From Celeribacter litoreus (lineage in GTDB: Bacteria; Pseudomonadota; Alphaproteobacteria; Rhodobacterales; Rhodobacteraceae), in the NCBI RefSeq assembly GCF_020165855.1, contig NZ_JAIUFY010000014.1, positions 248,001-312,000 of the forward strand: a DNA stretch of 64,000 nucleotides. The letters run 5' to 3'. This document shows, piece by piece, positions 25,725 through 34,905 of this stretch. The notes beneath the pieces are model-generated. The model was not told the DNA's origin, made no database searches, and worked only from the letters and a program-made list of their open reading frames with translations. Each line of letters opens with the position of its first letter. Positions within the stretch are counted from its first letter, which is position 1. The position numbers and the translations under genes are program-made.

Positions 25725-25917
25725 AAATATAAATGAATTATGAAGCTGTGCCTGTTTCGACGAATTTCAGAGAAATTTCTGAATGCCCCGTCGCAACCAT
25801 GCGGGGGCCCCGTATCTCGGGCCGCAGCTGGTCCGAATCTCTCGGTTTCCCGTCACAAGGAGATCCGCGCCATATGAAAATGTCATATTTCGCCGTCCGT
25901 CGCGCACTGGCGCCAGA

Positions 25918-26913
25918 TCAGGAAAATTGGAGATAGGACGGGAAATCTGGCGGTGGGGCGATGATTGCCGTGATCTTGAGCTGTGCGATGGTGCGGGCGG
26001 ACGCTTTGGCCAAATGGGTAGACAGCATGCTCGTTGCCGCCGAGATTGACCCCGACAGCGCGAGTTCGAGCACCTGCCGTAATTCTTGGAGCGATTGCTT
26101 GTCTGGCGGAAGGCCGAGCGAAAAGAGAGCGGCCTGACACGCCTCTAGCGCGATGCGGTTGGAGGACGCGTACTCTGCAAGGTCTTCATTGGGGGTCGTG
26201 AGAACCACCAGCTCGAAGAATTTCCGGTCGAGCGCAAACCACTGATCCTCGGAGACCTGATCCTGCTTTGAGAGTGAATCTATCTCGCTGATAAGCTTCT
26301 GAATGTCTTGGAGCGGCAGTTTGGCGGACTGTAGGGCTGCGACTTCCAGAATGTTGCGCAGCTCGTATTTATCTTTGATTTTCCTAGAGGTTAGCGGTTC
26401 AACGACCCAGCGCGATGTCTTGCTCTTCTGGACCAATCCGCGCTCTTGGAGGCGGCCCAGAACGTCGCGGATAATCGTGCGCGAGACACCGTATTCCTCA
26501 GCCATCTGGGCTTCGAACACCCTGTAGCGCCCGAACACGGGGCAGCGTGTGACGTGGAAGGCGACGTCATCATAAACACGGAGCCAGCTCGGTTTGCCGA
26601 CGCTGTCATCGAGGGATGAATGGTCCAGTGCGATCTGGCGCAGGTCCTCGCGTTGTGGTTTTGCGCCCGCGCCCGAGACGACAAAGCCGCGGCCGGAAAA
26701 ACGTTCGATCAACCCCTCGCTCTCGACGATTTCGAGGGCGCGTTTCAGCGTTGCACGGGACATGTCGAGGCGTTCTGAAAGGGCGCTTTCTTGCAGGACG
26801 AGACCGGGCTTGAGGTGGCCGAGCGCGATGTTGTGCCGAACGAATTCGGCCGCGACCTCGAACAGCGGCGCACGTTTGTCGAGGTCTTCATGTGTGTGTT
26901 CTGCGACTGGCAT
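25918..26913 (-). CDS. GntR/FadR-type regulator with two winged-helix domains
   Basis: 331 aa from the ATG at 26913, with GAGGAC just before it. Two winged helices are visible in tandem: residues 18-80 (LQESALSERLDMSRATLKRA) and 113-174 (MAEEYGVSRTIIRDVLGRL). They are followed by an all-helical FCD-like ligand domain (about 180-330). One winged helix per chain is normal in GntR proteins, so this is a duplicated DNA-binding region. It is divergent from the operon starting at 27202, across a gap that carries a perfect palindrome (27114-27133), and is its likely regulator. Confidence 0.8.
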   Translation of the reverse strand: MPVAEHTHEDLDKRAPLFEVAAEFVRHNIALGHLKPGLVLQESALSERLDMSRATLKRALEIVESEGLIERFSGRGFVVSGAGAKPQREDLRQIALDHSSLDDSVGKPSWLRVYDDVAFHVTRCPVFGRYRVFEAQMAEEYGVSRTIIRDVLGRLQERGLVQKSKTSRWVVEPLTSRKIKDKYELRNILEVAALQSAKLPLQDIQKLISEIDSLSKQDQVSEDQWFALDRKFFELVVLTTPNEDLAEYASSNRIALEACQAALFSLGLPPDKQSLQELRQVLELALSGSISAATSMLSTHLAKASARTIAQLKITAIIAPPPDFPSYLQFS

Positions 26914-27113
26914 CTCGTCCTCGGGTCCAAAAACTCCCTCGACAATATGCGGGTATCGCGCCTGTTGGAAGTGGTTTGTATCTGTGTGCAAAAGCCGAAT
27001 TGAAAAGCCTGTAGCAAAAAATCGAGTCAAAAAAATAGGCAAATAATCGAGATATATCCGGATTTATTGGGAATTTTGGATCGTAGGCGCTGATCTCCAA
27101 GTCATTTAAAGAC

Positions 27114-27133
27114 GATTTTTGAGTGCAAAAATC
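27114..27133. promoter_or_regulatory. Perfect palindrome in the promoter gap before the two-ATPase operon
   Basis: GATTTTTG (27114-27121) and CAAAAATC (27126-27133) flank a 4-base spacer in an AT-rich gap. It is 68 bases before the GTG start of the ABC operon, a natural place for an operator of the divergent GntR regulator. It could also form an RNA hairpin. Confidence 0.4.
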
Positions 27134-27201
27134 ATTTTTTACTTTACGAAGCCCTGTGAATCGATGTTTGTATCAAGAAAATCGAAAACAGGGGAAAGTC
27201 A

Positions 27202-28224
27202 GTGCTGACGCTAAACCGAGTAAGCCGCAGGTACGGCGAAACGATTGCCTTGGATGGCGTCGACTTCGTTGTTCCGGAAAATACTTACATGTCCCTCCTC
27301 GGGGCGTCCGGATCGGGCAAGACCACGCTCTTGCGCCTGATCGCGGGCTTTGAGGAGCCGGATCAGGGCGAAATCTCGATCAATGGGGCGCGGATCGACG
27401 GTCAGCCGTCGCACCTGCGCGACATCGGGTTCGTGTTTCAGAACTTCGCGCTCTTTCCGCATCTCACGGTGTTTGAAAACGTCGCGTTCGGACTGCGCCA
27501 CCGCGTAAATGCACCGGTGAAGAACGAAAAAGAGATCAAGGAGCGGACGGATAACGCGCTCGAACTCGTGGGGCTTGAGGGCTTTGGCCACCGTGCCGTG
27601 AGCGCGATCTCCGGCGGTCAGCGTCAGCGCGTCGCTCTCGCCCGCACGCTCGTCACGGAGCCGCGGATCGTCCTTCTCGATGAACCGCTCGGCGCACTCG
27701 ACGCCAACTTGCGCTCCCGCATGTGCGATGAACTCAAGGCCATCCGAGAACGTCTGAAGGTCAGCTTCCTGCACGTCACAGGGTCGGAGACCGAAGCGCT
27801 CATGATGGGTGACAAGGTGGCGGTGCTGGCAGACGGCAAGATCGTTCAGACCGGCGCGCCCGATACGCTCTTCGCCGAGCCTCTCAATGCCGCCTCGGCG
27901 CGCCACATGAATGCGTGGAACATCTTTGATGCGAGCCTCTGCGCAGGTCCGGTCGGGCAGGGGGCAATCGCCGTCCGTTTCGACCAGATCGACATCAGCG
28001 CAACAGGGCAGGCGCCGGAGACACGTCCGCACCTTAAAGCCAAATACCTCACCGGCGAATTCAACGGACCGACCGCTCTGTCGTTCTTCCGCGCCGAGGA
28101 CGGAACCCTTCTCCAGATCATTGATCACCTGAGCCAGCCGCGCCTTCCCGACCTGGTCGAAGGCGAGAGCTATGACCTTCATTTTGCGCCAGATGCTGTG
28201 CGCCAGTTTCACGGAGCCGCCTGA
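27202..28224 (+). CDS. ABC importer ATPase lacking the switch (H-loop) histidine
   Basis: 340 aa with a GTG start preceded by AGGGGA. Walker A GASGSGKT (residues 34-41), Q-loop Q80, signature ISGGQRQ (136-142) and Walker [11 protein letters not shown] (D160, E161) are intact. The switch histidine, normally VTH in this family, is replaced by glycine (VTGSETEAL, G194, codon GGG at 27781). The other ATPases in the window keep the His. A C-terminal TOBE-like domain follows. A second, intact ATPase is encoded later in the same operon (32864), so the two may form a heterodimer with one impaired site, as proposed for paired ATPases such as rhizobial GlpS/GlpT. Confidence 0.85.
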   Translation: MLTLNRVSRRYGETIALDGVDFVVPENTYMSLLGASGSGKTTLLRLIAGFEEPDQGEISINGARIDGQPSHLRDIGFVFQNFALFPHLTVFENVAFGLRHRVNAPVKNEKEIKERTDNALELVGLEGFGHRAVSAISGGQRQRVALARTLVTEPRIVLLDEPLGALDANLRSRMCDELKAIRERLKVSFLHVTGSETEALMMGDKVAVLADGKIVQTGAPDTLFAEPLNAASARHMNAWNIFDASLCAGPVGQGAIAVRFDQIDISATGQAPETRPHLKAKYLTGEFNGPTALSFFRAEDGTLLQIIDHLSQPRLPDLVEGESYDLHFAPDAVRQFHGAA

Positions 28225-29135
28225 TGACGACCTTGTCGACAGACACCCCGTCCGACACATCCCTGTCGCCCGCCCAGTTGCGCGAGAAAAAGGATCGCCG
28301 CCGCGCGATCACGCTGCTGACCCCCGGCCTGTTGTGGATGGCCCTCTTCATGGTCCTGCCCATGATCATGGTCGTTTACGTGTCCTTCTGGACCCAGACC
28401 ACGTTCACCGTTGAAAGCACGCTGACGACCGCGAGTTGGGAACGCTTCCTCAGTTCCTCGACCTATCTCGGCGCGATTTGGACCACGCTGCGCATCTGGG
28501 CCATCGTTTTGATTGCAACCATCGTGGTCGGCTATCCGGTCGCGCTCTTCATCGGGCTCTTTGTGCGCAACAAGACGCTCCAAACCGCGCTTTTGGTGGC
28601 CTGTGTGATCCCGTTCTGGACCTCGTTCCTGATCCGCGTCATCGCATGGCGTCCGATGCTCGGGACAGAGGGTGCGATCAACGCGATCCTGATGCAGCTC
28701 GGCATCATCAATGAGCCGCTGACCTTCCTGCTGTTCTCCGAATTCTCCGTCCTCGTCGGCATGACCCAGATCTACGTGGTGTTCATGGTGGGACCGATCA
28801 CCTTCATGCTCGGCCGGATCGATCCGTCGGTGATTGAGGCCGCGCGTGATCTCGGGGCCTCCTTCGGCACGATCTTTCGCCGCATCATCCTGCCGCTGTC
28901 GCTGCCGGGTGTGATGGTGGGCGCGATCTTTGTCTCCGTCATGGTGCTCGGGGAATTCGCAACCGCCGCGTCGCTCTCGGGCCGCAAGGTCAACCTCCTC
29001 GGCAACATCATCGTGAGCCAGGTCGGCTCCCTCAAATGGGCCTTCGCCGCTGTGGCCGGTGTGGTTCTCACCATCATCATCACCGCCGTTATCGCGCTCG
29101 CCCTGCGTCTCGTCGATCTGCGAAAGGAAATGTGA
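28224..29135 (+). CDS. ABC importer permease 1
   Basis: 303 aa, about six transmembrane helices after a 35-residue cytoplasmic N-terminus. The EAA loop reads VIEAARDLGASFGTIFRRII. Its start overlaps the ATPase stop by 1 base. It belongs to the polyamine-type permease family and pairs with the permease encoded next. Confidence 0.85.
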   Translation: MTTLSTDTPSDTSLSPAQLREKKDRRRAITLLTPGLLWMALFMVLPMIMVVYVSFWTQTTFTVESTLTTASWERFLSSSTYLGAIWTTLRIWAIVLIATIVVGYPVALFIGLFVRNKTLQTALLVACVIPFWTSFLIRVIAWRPMLGTEGAINAILMQLGIINEPLTFLLFSEFSVLVGMTQIYVVFMVGPITFMLGRIDPSVIEAARDLGASFGTIFRRIILPLSLPGVMVGAIFVSVMVLGEFATAASLSGRKVNLLGNIIVSQVGSLKWAFAAVAGVVLTIIITAVIALALRLVDLRKEM

Positions 29136-29138
29136 GCT

Positions 29139-29981
29139 ATGGAATCCCGTATCCTCCGCCCCACGCTGGCCATCTATTCCGGCATCTTCCTCCTCTTCCT
29201 CTACGGGCCGATGATCGTTCTCGCGATCCTGTCCTTCCAGAGCGCAGACGGCGGCCCGCAGTTCCCGATCCGCGAGTGGTCCACCTACTGGTATCAACAC
29301 CTCCTCGGATTGGCCGAAACCTCGCGTGTGTCGCAGTTGCCGGTCGGCGATAGCCTCATCCGCTCCATCATCCTCGCCTTCATGACGACTGTTGTCTCGA
29401 CGATCCTCGGCGTGATGAGTGCGGAAGCCTTCCGCACTAAGTTCAAAGGCTCCGGCCCTGCGTTCTACCTCATCATTCTTGGGATGATGGTGCCCGGCGT
29501 GCTCGTCGGTCTGGGGATGGCGCTTTTGTCCAACACGCTCGGCATCTCGCGGGCCTGGTTCGGCACCTCCTTTGTGCTGCACGTGGTCTACACCTATCCG
29601 TTCGCCTTCCTCGTGCTCTTGGCCATCTTCAACCGGTTCGACCGGACCGTCGAAGAGGCGTCCATGTCCCTCGGCGTGAGCCCGGCCCAGACGTTCCGCC
29701 GTGTGACCTTTCCGATCATCTTCCCTGGTGTTCTGTCCGCGATGCTCTTCTCTTTCACGCTGAGCTACGACGAATTCTCGCGGACGCTGTTCACCGCCGG
29801 TCGTGAACTTACCCTGCCACTGGCGATCTACGGGACGTTCTCCGTCGAGATCTATCCGAACCTCTTTGCCTTCGGGGTTCTGACCACGCTGTTCAGCTTC
29901 ACGCTTCTGGTCATCTACGGCCTGCTGATGAAGCGCTTCACGTCCAAAGCCTCGCGCTTCAAAGGTCAGGAGGAGGGATGA
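29139..29981 (+). CDS. ABC importer permease 2
   Basis: 280 aa, about six membrane helices, EAA loop EEASMSLGVSPAQTFRRVTF. It starts 3 bases after permease 1 and its stop overlaps the first SDR gene (ATGA). This order (ATPase, two permeases, dehydrogenases, binding protein, second ATPase) is unusual for a PotABCD-type system. Confidence 0.85.
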   Translation: MESRILRPTLAIYSGIFLLFLYGPMIVLAILSFQSADGGPQFPIREWSTYWYQHLLGLAETSRVSQLPVGDSLIRSIILAFMTTVVSTILGVMSAEAFRTKFKGSGPAFYLIILGMMVPGVLVGLGMALLSNTLGISRAWFGTSFVLHVVYTYPFAFLVLLAIFNRFDRTVEEASMSLGVSPAQTFRRVTFPIIFPGVLSAMLFSFTLSYDEFSRTLFTAGRELTLPLAIYGTFSVEIYPNLFAFGVLTTLFSFTLLVIYGLLMKRFTSKASRFKGQEEG

Positions 29982-30709
29982 TGATTGCTCTCGTTACTGG
30001 CGCAGGCTCCGGCATCGGCGCCGCCATCGCCCAACGCCTCGCTGCCGACGGTCACACCGTTGCCGTGAACGACCTGACGCTCGACGCCGCCAAACAGACC
30101 GTCGCCGCCATTGAGGCGGCGGGGGGCACCGCCAAGGCCTATGCCGCAGACGTGAGTTCTGAGGCGCAGGTCAACGCCATGGTCGCCCATATCACGACTG
30201 ATTTCGGCGCGCCGGAAGTGCTCGTCAACAACGCGGGCTTTGGTCATCAGGCTCTGTTCACAGAGATCGAGCCGGAGATGTTCGACAAGATCTTCGCGGT
30301 CCATGTGCGCGGCAACTACCTCTGCACCCGCGCGTGTCTCCCCGCGATGCTCGAGAAGGGCGAAGGCCACATCGTCAACATCGCCTCGCAACTGGGGCAG
30401 GTGGGGGGCGTCGAACTCGTCCACTACGCCGGAGCGAAGGCCGCCGTCATCGGCATGACCAAGTCTCTGGCGCGCGAAGTGTCGGACAAGGGCGTGCGCG
30501 TCAACGCGGTCGCGCCGGGGCCGATCAACACCCCGCTGGTTGAGGCTTTGTCCGATGACTGGAAGGCCGTCAAACGGTCTGAGTTGCCGCTCGGCCGGTT
30601 TGGCCAACCCGAGGAAGTGGGCGGTGTCGTGTCCTTCCTCATCTCCCCCGACGCCGCTTTGTTCGTGGGCCAGACGCTTGGCCCGAACTCTGGCGACGTG
30701 ATGCTCTGA
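29978..30709 (+). CDS. SDR-family dehydrogenase
   Basis: 243 aa. The Rossmann TGAGSGIG lies at residues 7-14, NNAG at 84-87, and the catalytic S137, Y150 and K154 (YAGAK) are all present. A classical SDR, likely FabG-like in fold, acting on a hydroxyl/carbonyl pair. Its position between transporter genes, with ATGA coupling, suggests it oxidises the imported compound or an early product. Confidence 0.85.
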   Translation: MMIALVTGAGSGIGAAIAQRLAADGHTVAVNDLTLDAAKQTVAAIEAAGGTAKAYAADVSSEAQVNAMVAHITTDFGAPEVLVNNAGFGHQALFTEIEPEMFDKIFAVHVRGNYLCTRACLPAMLEKGEGHIVNIASQLGQVGGVELVHYAGAKAAVIGMTKSLAREVSDKGVRVNAVAPGPINTPLVEALSDDWKAVKRSELPLGRFGQPEEVGGVVSFLISPDAALFVGQTLGPNSGDVML

Positions 30710-30724
30710 ATTCAGGAAATGGTT

Positions 30725-31486
30725 ATGGATCAAATGGATAAACGTGTCGTTCTCATCACTGGTGCCGGTATCGGCATTGGCCGCGCCGCCGCTCTGGCCT
30801 TTGGCGAAATGGGCGATCATGTGGTTGTCACCGATGTGCTCGAAGACGAAGGTAACTCTGTCGTCGCCGAGATCGAAGCCGCAGGTGGCAGTGCGGAATT
30901 CCAGCCGCTCAACGTGCGCTCGACCGAGGCCGCGAATGCCCTGGTCGAGGGGCTGAACACCCGCTTCGGTGGCATCGACGTGATCGTTGCCAATGCTGGC
31001 ATCGCGCTCCGCGTGCCGATGTCGGAAATGACGGATGAGAAGTGGCACGAGACCATCGACGTCGATCTCTACGGCATGATGCGCGTGATCCGCCCCGCGC
31101 TCCCCGCGATGAAAGAGGGGGCGTCGATCATCTGCCTCTCGTCCATCATGGGCAGCCACTATGGATGGGACGAACATGTCCACTATTCGACCGCGAAATC
31201 CGGCGCCATTGGTCTCATCCGTGCGCTTGCGGTGGAATACGCCGCCAAGGGCATCCGCGTGAATGGCGTCGCTCCCGGTTACATCCGCACAGCGCAGCTT
31301 TTGAACCCGGGCCATAGCCTCGGGCCGGACGCGGCGGACATCGCCTCTCCATACATTCCGATGAAACGGCTCGGTGAGCCCGCCGAGATCGCGAATGTCA
31401 TCAAATTCCTTGCGTCCTCCGATGCCTCCTACCTCACAGGTCAGGTCGTCACCGTGGACGGAGGGCTGACCCCCGGTCGCTACTAA
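30725..31486 (+). CDS. SDR-family dehydrogenase
   Basis: 253 aa. TGAGIGIG lies at residues 12-19, and the catalytic triad S140, Y154 and K158 (YSTAK) is intact. The ATG at 30725 is chosen because AGGA lies 7 bases upstream, whereas the ATG at 30719 is too close to it. The second SDR in tandem is clearly divergent from the first, so the pair may oxidise two carbinol centres in turn, or one may be stereospecific. Followed by a small hairpin (31493-31520). Confidence 0.85.
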   Translation: MDQMDKRVVLITGAGIGIGRAAALAFGEMGDHVVVTDVLEDEGNSVVAEIEAAGGSAEFQPLNVRSTEAANALVEGLNTRFGGIDVIVANAGIALRVPMSEMTDEKWHETIDVDLYGMMRVIRPALPAMKEGASIICLSSIMGSHYGWDEHVHYSTAKSGAIGLIRALAVEYAAKGIRVNGVAPGYIRTAQLLNPGHSLGPDAADIASPYIPMKRLGEPAEIANVIKFLASSDASYLTGQVVTVDGGLTPGRY

Positions 31487-31492
31487 GTCGCT

Positions 31493-31520
31493 CCGGGGGC
31501 GGCGAACCGGTCGGCCCCGG
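31493..31520 (+). other. GC-rich hairpin before the binding-protein gene
   Basis: CCGGGG (31493-31498) pairs with CCCCGG (31515-31520). There is no T-run. It sits between the second SDR and the binding-protein gene and may set off a separately processed mRNA segment. Confidence 0.35.
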
Positions 31521-31562
31521 ATTTCAAAGAAATTCAACATGTCATCAACAGGGAAAAGACTA

Positions 31563-32783
31563 ATGACTTTGAAAACCAACAGACGCACCTTTTTGAGATA
31601 CGGTGCTGCCGCAGGCGCAACGGCTCTCGGCTCCGGCCTGCACCCGTGGTCGCGTATGGCCTATGCTCAGAACCTCGCGGAGCAGGAACTGCGCACCACC
31701 GGTCTGTCTGTGACCGTGCAGGACCGCATCCTCGAGATGTTCAAAGCCGCCTCCGGCATCACCTCCACCTCCGGCACGCCGTCCACCTATCCGGACGCGC
31801 AAACCAAAATCCTGTCCGGCTCCTCGGATTATGACGTCTGGGAAATCATCGCCGAGCGTCTTCCGGCCCTGATCGCCACCGACAACGTGGAAACCATTCC
31901 GGCGTCTGAACTCACCAACTGGGCCGGTATCCGCGAGACCTTCACCACGGTCGATCCGAAGTGGGATCCGAAAGCACAGATTTCCGGTCAGATTTGGGCC
32001 GACGAAGCACAGACCCAGCTCTACATGGTGCCGGCCGTCTACAACTTTGACTCTATCGGTTATAATCCGGACGTGCTCTCCGCCGAGGAAGCCAACACCT
32101 GGACCGCTCTCTTTGACGAGAAGTGGAAAGGCAAATCTGGCCTCAACGTCGACCCGCTGATCGCCATCGGTCAGGCCGTGCTCGCCATGAACTCTCTCGG
32201 TCTTCTTGAAGCCAAGAACCCTGGCAACCCGACGATGGACGAGATCGACGAAGCCGCCAAGTTCCTCATCTCCAAGAAGAAAGACGGCCAGTTCCGTGCA
32301 CTCTGGGGTGACTTCGGTGAGCTTGTGAACCTCATGGCGTCCGGCGAGATGGTCGTCTGTGACGCATGGCAGCCGGCGGTTATGGCTGTGAAGGCACAGG
32401 GCAAGCCCGCGAAATACGCGACGCCGAAAGAAGGCTACCGTGGCTGGGCGATCGGGCCGTCGATGCTCAAAGGCACGCCGAACCGTGAGGCTGTCATCGC
32501 TTATGCCGACTTCTGGCTCTCCGGTGAGCCGGGCATCGCCGTGACCGAGCAGGGCTACTACTCCCCGTCCATCAACATCAAAGACGTGATGGATCCGGAC
32601 AAATACGGCTTCTGGTACGAAGGCAAACCGTGGGTTGGCGAAGCAGATCGCGGCATCAATCCGGGTGACCTGCGTGACGGTGGCTCGCTCGAAGAGCGCG
32701 CGTCCAACGTCGCTTACTGGCACCAGTGGCCGGATGAGTATGACCACCTCATCATGCGTTGGGATGAATTCCTGAACGCCTAA
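31563..32783 (+). CDS. ABC importer substrate-binding protein, Tat-exported
   Basis: 406 aa from the ATG at 31563 (GGGAA upstream). The N-terminus MTLKTNRRTFLRYGAAAG has a twin-arginine signal, with a likely AYA cleavage near residue 36. The mature domain is a type 2 periplasmic binding protein (MVPAVYNFDSIGYNPD; FDEKWKGKSG; FWYEGKP). It is a full-length relative of the unexported protein at 36263. It serves the permeases at 28224 and 29139. Followed by a strong hairpin. Confidence 0.85.
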   Translation: MTLKTNRRTFLRYGAAAGATALGSGLHPWSRMAYAQNLAEQELRTTGLSVTVQDRILEMFKAASGITSTSGTPSTYPDAQTKILSGSSDYDVWEIIAERLPALIATDNVETIPASELTNWAGIRETFTTVDPKWDPKAQISGQIWADEAQTQLYMVPAVYNFDSIGYNPDVLSAEEANTWTALFDEKWKGKSGLNVDPLIAIGQAVLAMNSLGLLEAKNPGNPTMDEIDEAAKFLISKKKDGQFRALWGDFGELVNLMASGEMVVCDAWQPAVMAVKAQGKPAKYATPKEGYRGWAIGPSMLKGTPNREAVIAYADFWLSGEPGIAVTEQGYYSPSINIKDVMDPDKYGFWYEGKPWVGEADRGINPGDLRDGGSLEERASNVAYWHQWPDEYDHLIMRWDEFLNA

Positions 32784-32794
32784 TGTTCCCCCTC

Positions 32795-32830
32795 GGGACA
32801 GGCCGCGCATGTTCCCGCGCAGCCTGTCCC
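32795..32830 (+). other. Strong intercistronic hairpin after the binding-protein gene
   Basis: GGGACAGGC (32795-32803) pairs perfectly with GCCTGTCCC (32822-32830), and the loop contains a further CGCG/CGCG pairing. There is no T-run on the plus strand. Likely a 3' stabiliser or attenuator that lowers expression of the downstream ATPase relative to the binding protein. Confidence 0.6.
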
Positions 32831-32863
32831 ACCTTTCAACGACTTTGAGCGAGGGCTGAGCGC

Positions 32864-33931
32864 ATGCTCCACGATCTCGAGCTGATCTCCGTCGGCAAAA
32901 CCTATCCTGATGGCACTGTGGCTGTCTCGGACTTCGACCTGCAGGTCGAAAAGGGCGAATTCGTCGCCTTCCTCGGGCCGTCCGGCTGCGGCAAATCCAC
33001 GACCCTGCGCATGATTGCGGGGTTTGAGGACATTACGAACGGCGAGTTGATGATGATGGGCCACAACATGACCCACGTCCCGCCGGAAAAGCGTCCGACG
33101 TCCATGATCTTTCAAAACTACGCCCTGTTCCCGCATATGAGCGTGCGTGACAACGTGGCTTTCGGACTGGACATCAAAGGCACGCCCAAAGCCGAGCGCG
33201 ACCGCAAGGTGGACCGCATCCTCGACATGTTCGATCTCGATGCCTACGCCGACCGCAAAGCCGATAAACTGTCGGGCGGCCAGCGCCAACGCATCGCGCT
33301 TGCCCGTGGTCTGGTGGTCGAACCTGAAATTCTGCTTTTGGACGAGCCGCTCGGCGCACTCGACGCGAACCTGCGCCGGATCATCCAGAACGAATTGAAA
33401 CTGCTTCAGCGCGAGTTGGGCATCACCTTCATCTTCGTGACCCACGCCCAGTCCGAGGCGCTCGGCCTATCGGATCGCGTCGTCGTCATGTCGAACGGCG
33501 TCGTCGAACAGATTTCCCCGCCGCGCGAGCTCTATCGCCGCCCCGCGACCCCGTTTGTTGCTGATTTTATTGGCTCTAATGCCGTTATTGAAGGCACTCC
33601 GCTCGGCGCGGGCGCCGCAGGCATGGGGCGAGTGGACACACCCCTTGGCGTCATCGAGGGTGTTGGCACAGGATCAGAGAAACTCGCCGCCATTCCGGCG
33701 GAGGCCTTCCGCATCGCGCCGCTCAACACGCCTGGCGAATTGCATCTGGCAGGGACCGTGTCGCACCGCCAGCTCGTGGGCGCCGTTGGCCACCTGCGCG
33801 TTCGCCTCGCGAACGACCAAGAAATCGCCGTCGAGGTTCACGCCGACCGTCCCGAGGTCAAGGCGCTCGTTCCCGGCACACCGCTCACTCTCGGGGTCGA
33901 TCCGCAAGCGGTCACCCTCATCCACGCATAA
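32864..33931 (+). CDS. ABC importer ATPase, intact (second of the operon)
   Basis: 355 aa. Walker [10 protein letters not shown]-loop ([12 protein letters not shown]), signature LSGGQRQ, Walker [12 protein letters not shown] and switch histidine ([10 protein letters not shown]) are intact, followed by a TOBE-like C-terminus. It is the second ATPase of an operon that has only one permease pair, so it probably pairs with the H-loop-less ATPase at 27202. Confidence 0.87.
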   Translation: MLHDLELISVGKTYPDGTVAVSDFDLQVEKGEFVAFLGPSGCGKSTTLRMIAGFEDITNGELMMMGHNMTHVPPEKRPTSMIFQNYALFPHMSVRDNVAFGLDIKGTPKAERDRKVDRILDMFDLDAYADRKADKLSGGQRQRIALARGLVVEPEILLLDEPLGALDANLRRIIQNELKLLQRELGITFIFVTHAQSEALGLSDRVVVMSNGVVEQISPPRELYRRPATPFVADFIGSNAVIEGTPLGAGAAGMGRVDTPLGVIEGVGTGSEKLAAIPAEAFRIAPLNTPGELHLAGTVSHRQLVGAVGHLRVRLANDQEIAVEVHADRPEVKALVPGTPLTLGVDPQAVTLIHA

Positions 33932-33954
33932 CGTTACAACAGGAGAAAACACTC

Positions 33955-34833
33955 ATGGCTAAAGAAATTCTGGTAGGTTTCGGCATCGACGTAGACGCCG
34001 TCGCTGGTTGGCTCGGCTCTTATGGCGGCGAAGACAGCCCGGACGACATCTCGCGCGGCATGTTCGCAGGTGAAGTCGGCTCCATCCGTCTGCTCGATCT
34101 GTTCGACAAACTCGGCATCAAAACCACTTGGTTCATTCCGGGCCACTCCGCAGAAACCTTCCCCGAGCAGATGAAAGAGGTTGCCAACCGCGGCCACGAG
34201 ATCGGCATTCACGGCTACAGCCACGAAAACCCGATCGCCATGACTGCAGAGCAGGAAGAGGCCGTTCTCGACAAATGTATCGACCTCATCACTGAGCTGT
34301 CCGGCAAACGTCCGACGGGCTACGTGGCCCCGTGGTGGGAATTCTCCAACGTCACCAACGAGATGCTTCTGAAAAAAGGCATCAAGTATGACCACTCCCT
34401 GATGCACAACGACTTCTCGCCTTATCGCGTGCGCGTTGGCGACACTTGGACCAAGATCGACTACTCCGCGAAACCGGAAGACTGGATGAAGCCGCTGGTG
34501 CGTGGTGAGGAAACCGATCTCATCGAAATTCCGGCCAACTGGTATCTCGACGACCTGCCGCCGATGATGTTCATCAAAAAGTCCCCGAACTCCCACGGTT
34601 TCGTGAACCCGCGCGACATCGAACAGATGTGGCAGGACCAGTTCGACTGGGTTTATGAGAACATGGATTACGCTGTGTTCCCGATCACCATTCACCCCGA
34701 CGTCTCCGGCCGTCCGCAGGTTCTGCTGATGCTCGAACGTCTGTTCAAGCACATGGCGTCGCATGAAGGTGTGAAGTTCGTTACCATGAACGAAATGGCT
34801 GACGACTACGACAAAAAGTTCCCGCGCGGTTAA
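33955..34833 (+). CDS. NodB-fold (polysaccharide deacetylase / PuuE-like) hydrolase
   Basis: 292 aa, no signal peptide, so cytoplasmic. The metal ligands of the fold are visible: the D in GIDVDAV (near 12-14), the H-x3-H in HGYSHENP (near 82-86), and a C-terminal HPDVSG histidine. The cytoplasmic location and short length fit the PuuE/HP0310-like branch, which hydrolyses amides or small cyclic amides rather than polysaccharide. It starts with a GGAG site 8 bases upstream. The genes around it suggest an imported N-acyl or cyclic amide substrate. Confidence 0.8.
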   Translation: MAKEILVGFGIDVDAVAGWLGSYGGEDSPDDISRGMFAGEVGSIRLLDLFDKLGIKTTWFIPGHSAETFPEQMKEVANRGHEIGIHGYSHENPIAMTAEQEEAVLDKCIDLITELSGKRPTGYVAPWWEFSNVTNEMLLKKGIKYDHSLMHNDFSPYRVRVGDTWTKIDYSAKPEDWMKPLVRGEETDLIEIPANWYLDDLPPMMFIKKSPNSHGFVNPRDIEQMWQDQFDWVYENMDYAVFPITIHPDVSGRPQVLLMLERLFKHMASHEGVKFVTMNEMADDYDKKFPRG

Positions 34834-34850
34834 GCCGGAAACGATCTTGT

Positions 34851-34876
34851 GGCGGACGGGGAGCGCTCTGTCCGCC
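34851..34876 (+). other. Hairpin between the deacetylase and the small CxLC gene
   Basis: GGCGGAC (34851-34857) pairs with GTCCGCC (34870-34876) around a 12-base loop. No T-run. Probably modulates read-through into the 34906-38454 genes. Confidence 0.4.
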
Positions 34877-34905
34877 GCGCTCAATGACTGGGACTGGAGG
34901 CGCAG

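Noticed and set aside
29966-31588. 540-codon antisense open frame under the SDR genes
   Set aside because: Both SDR genes have complete motifs and start-stop coupling, and the antisense frame has none.
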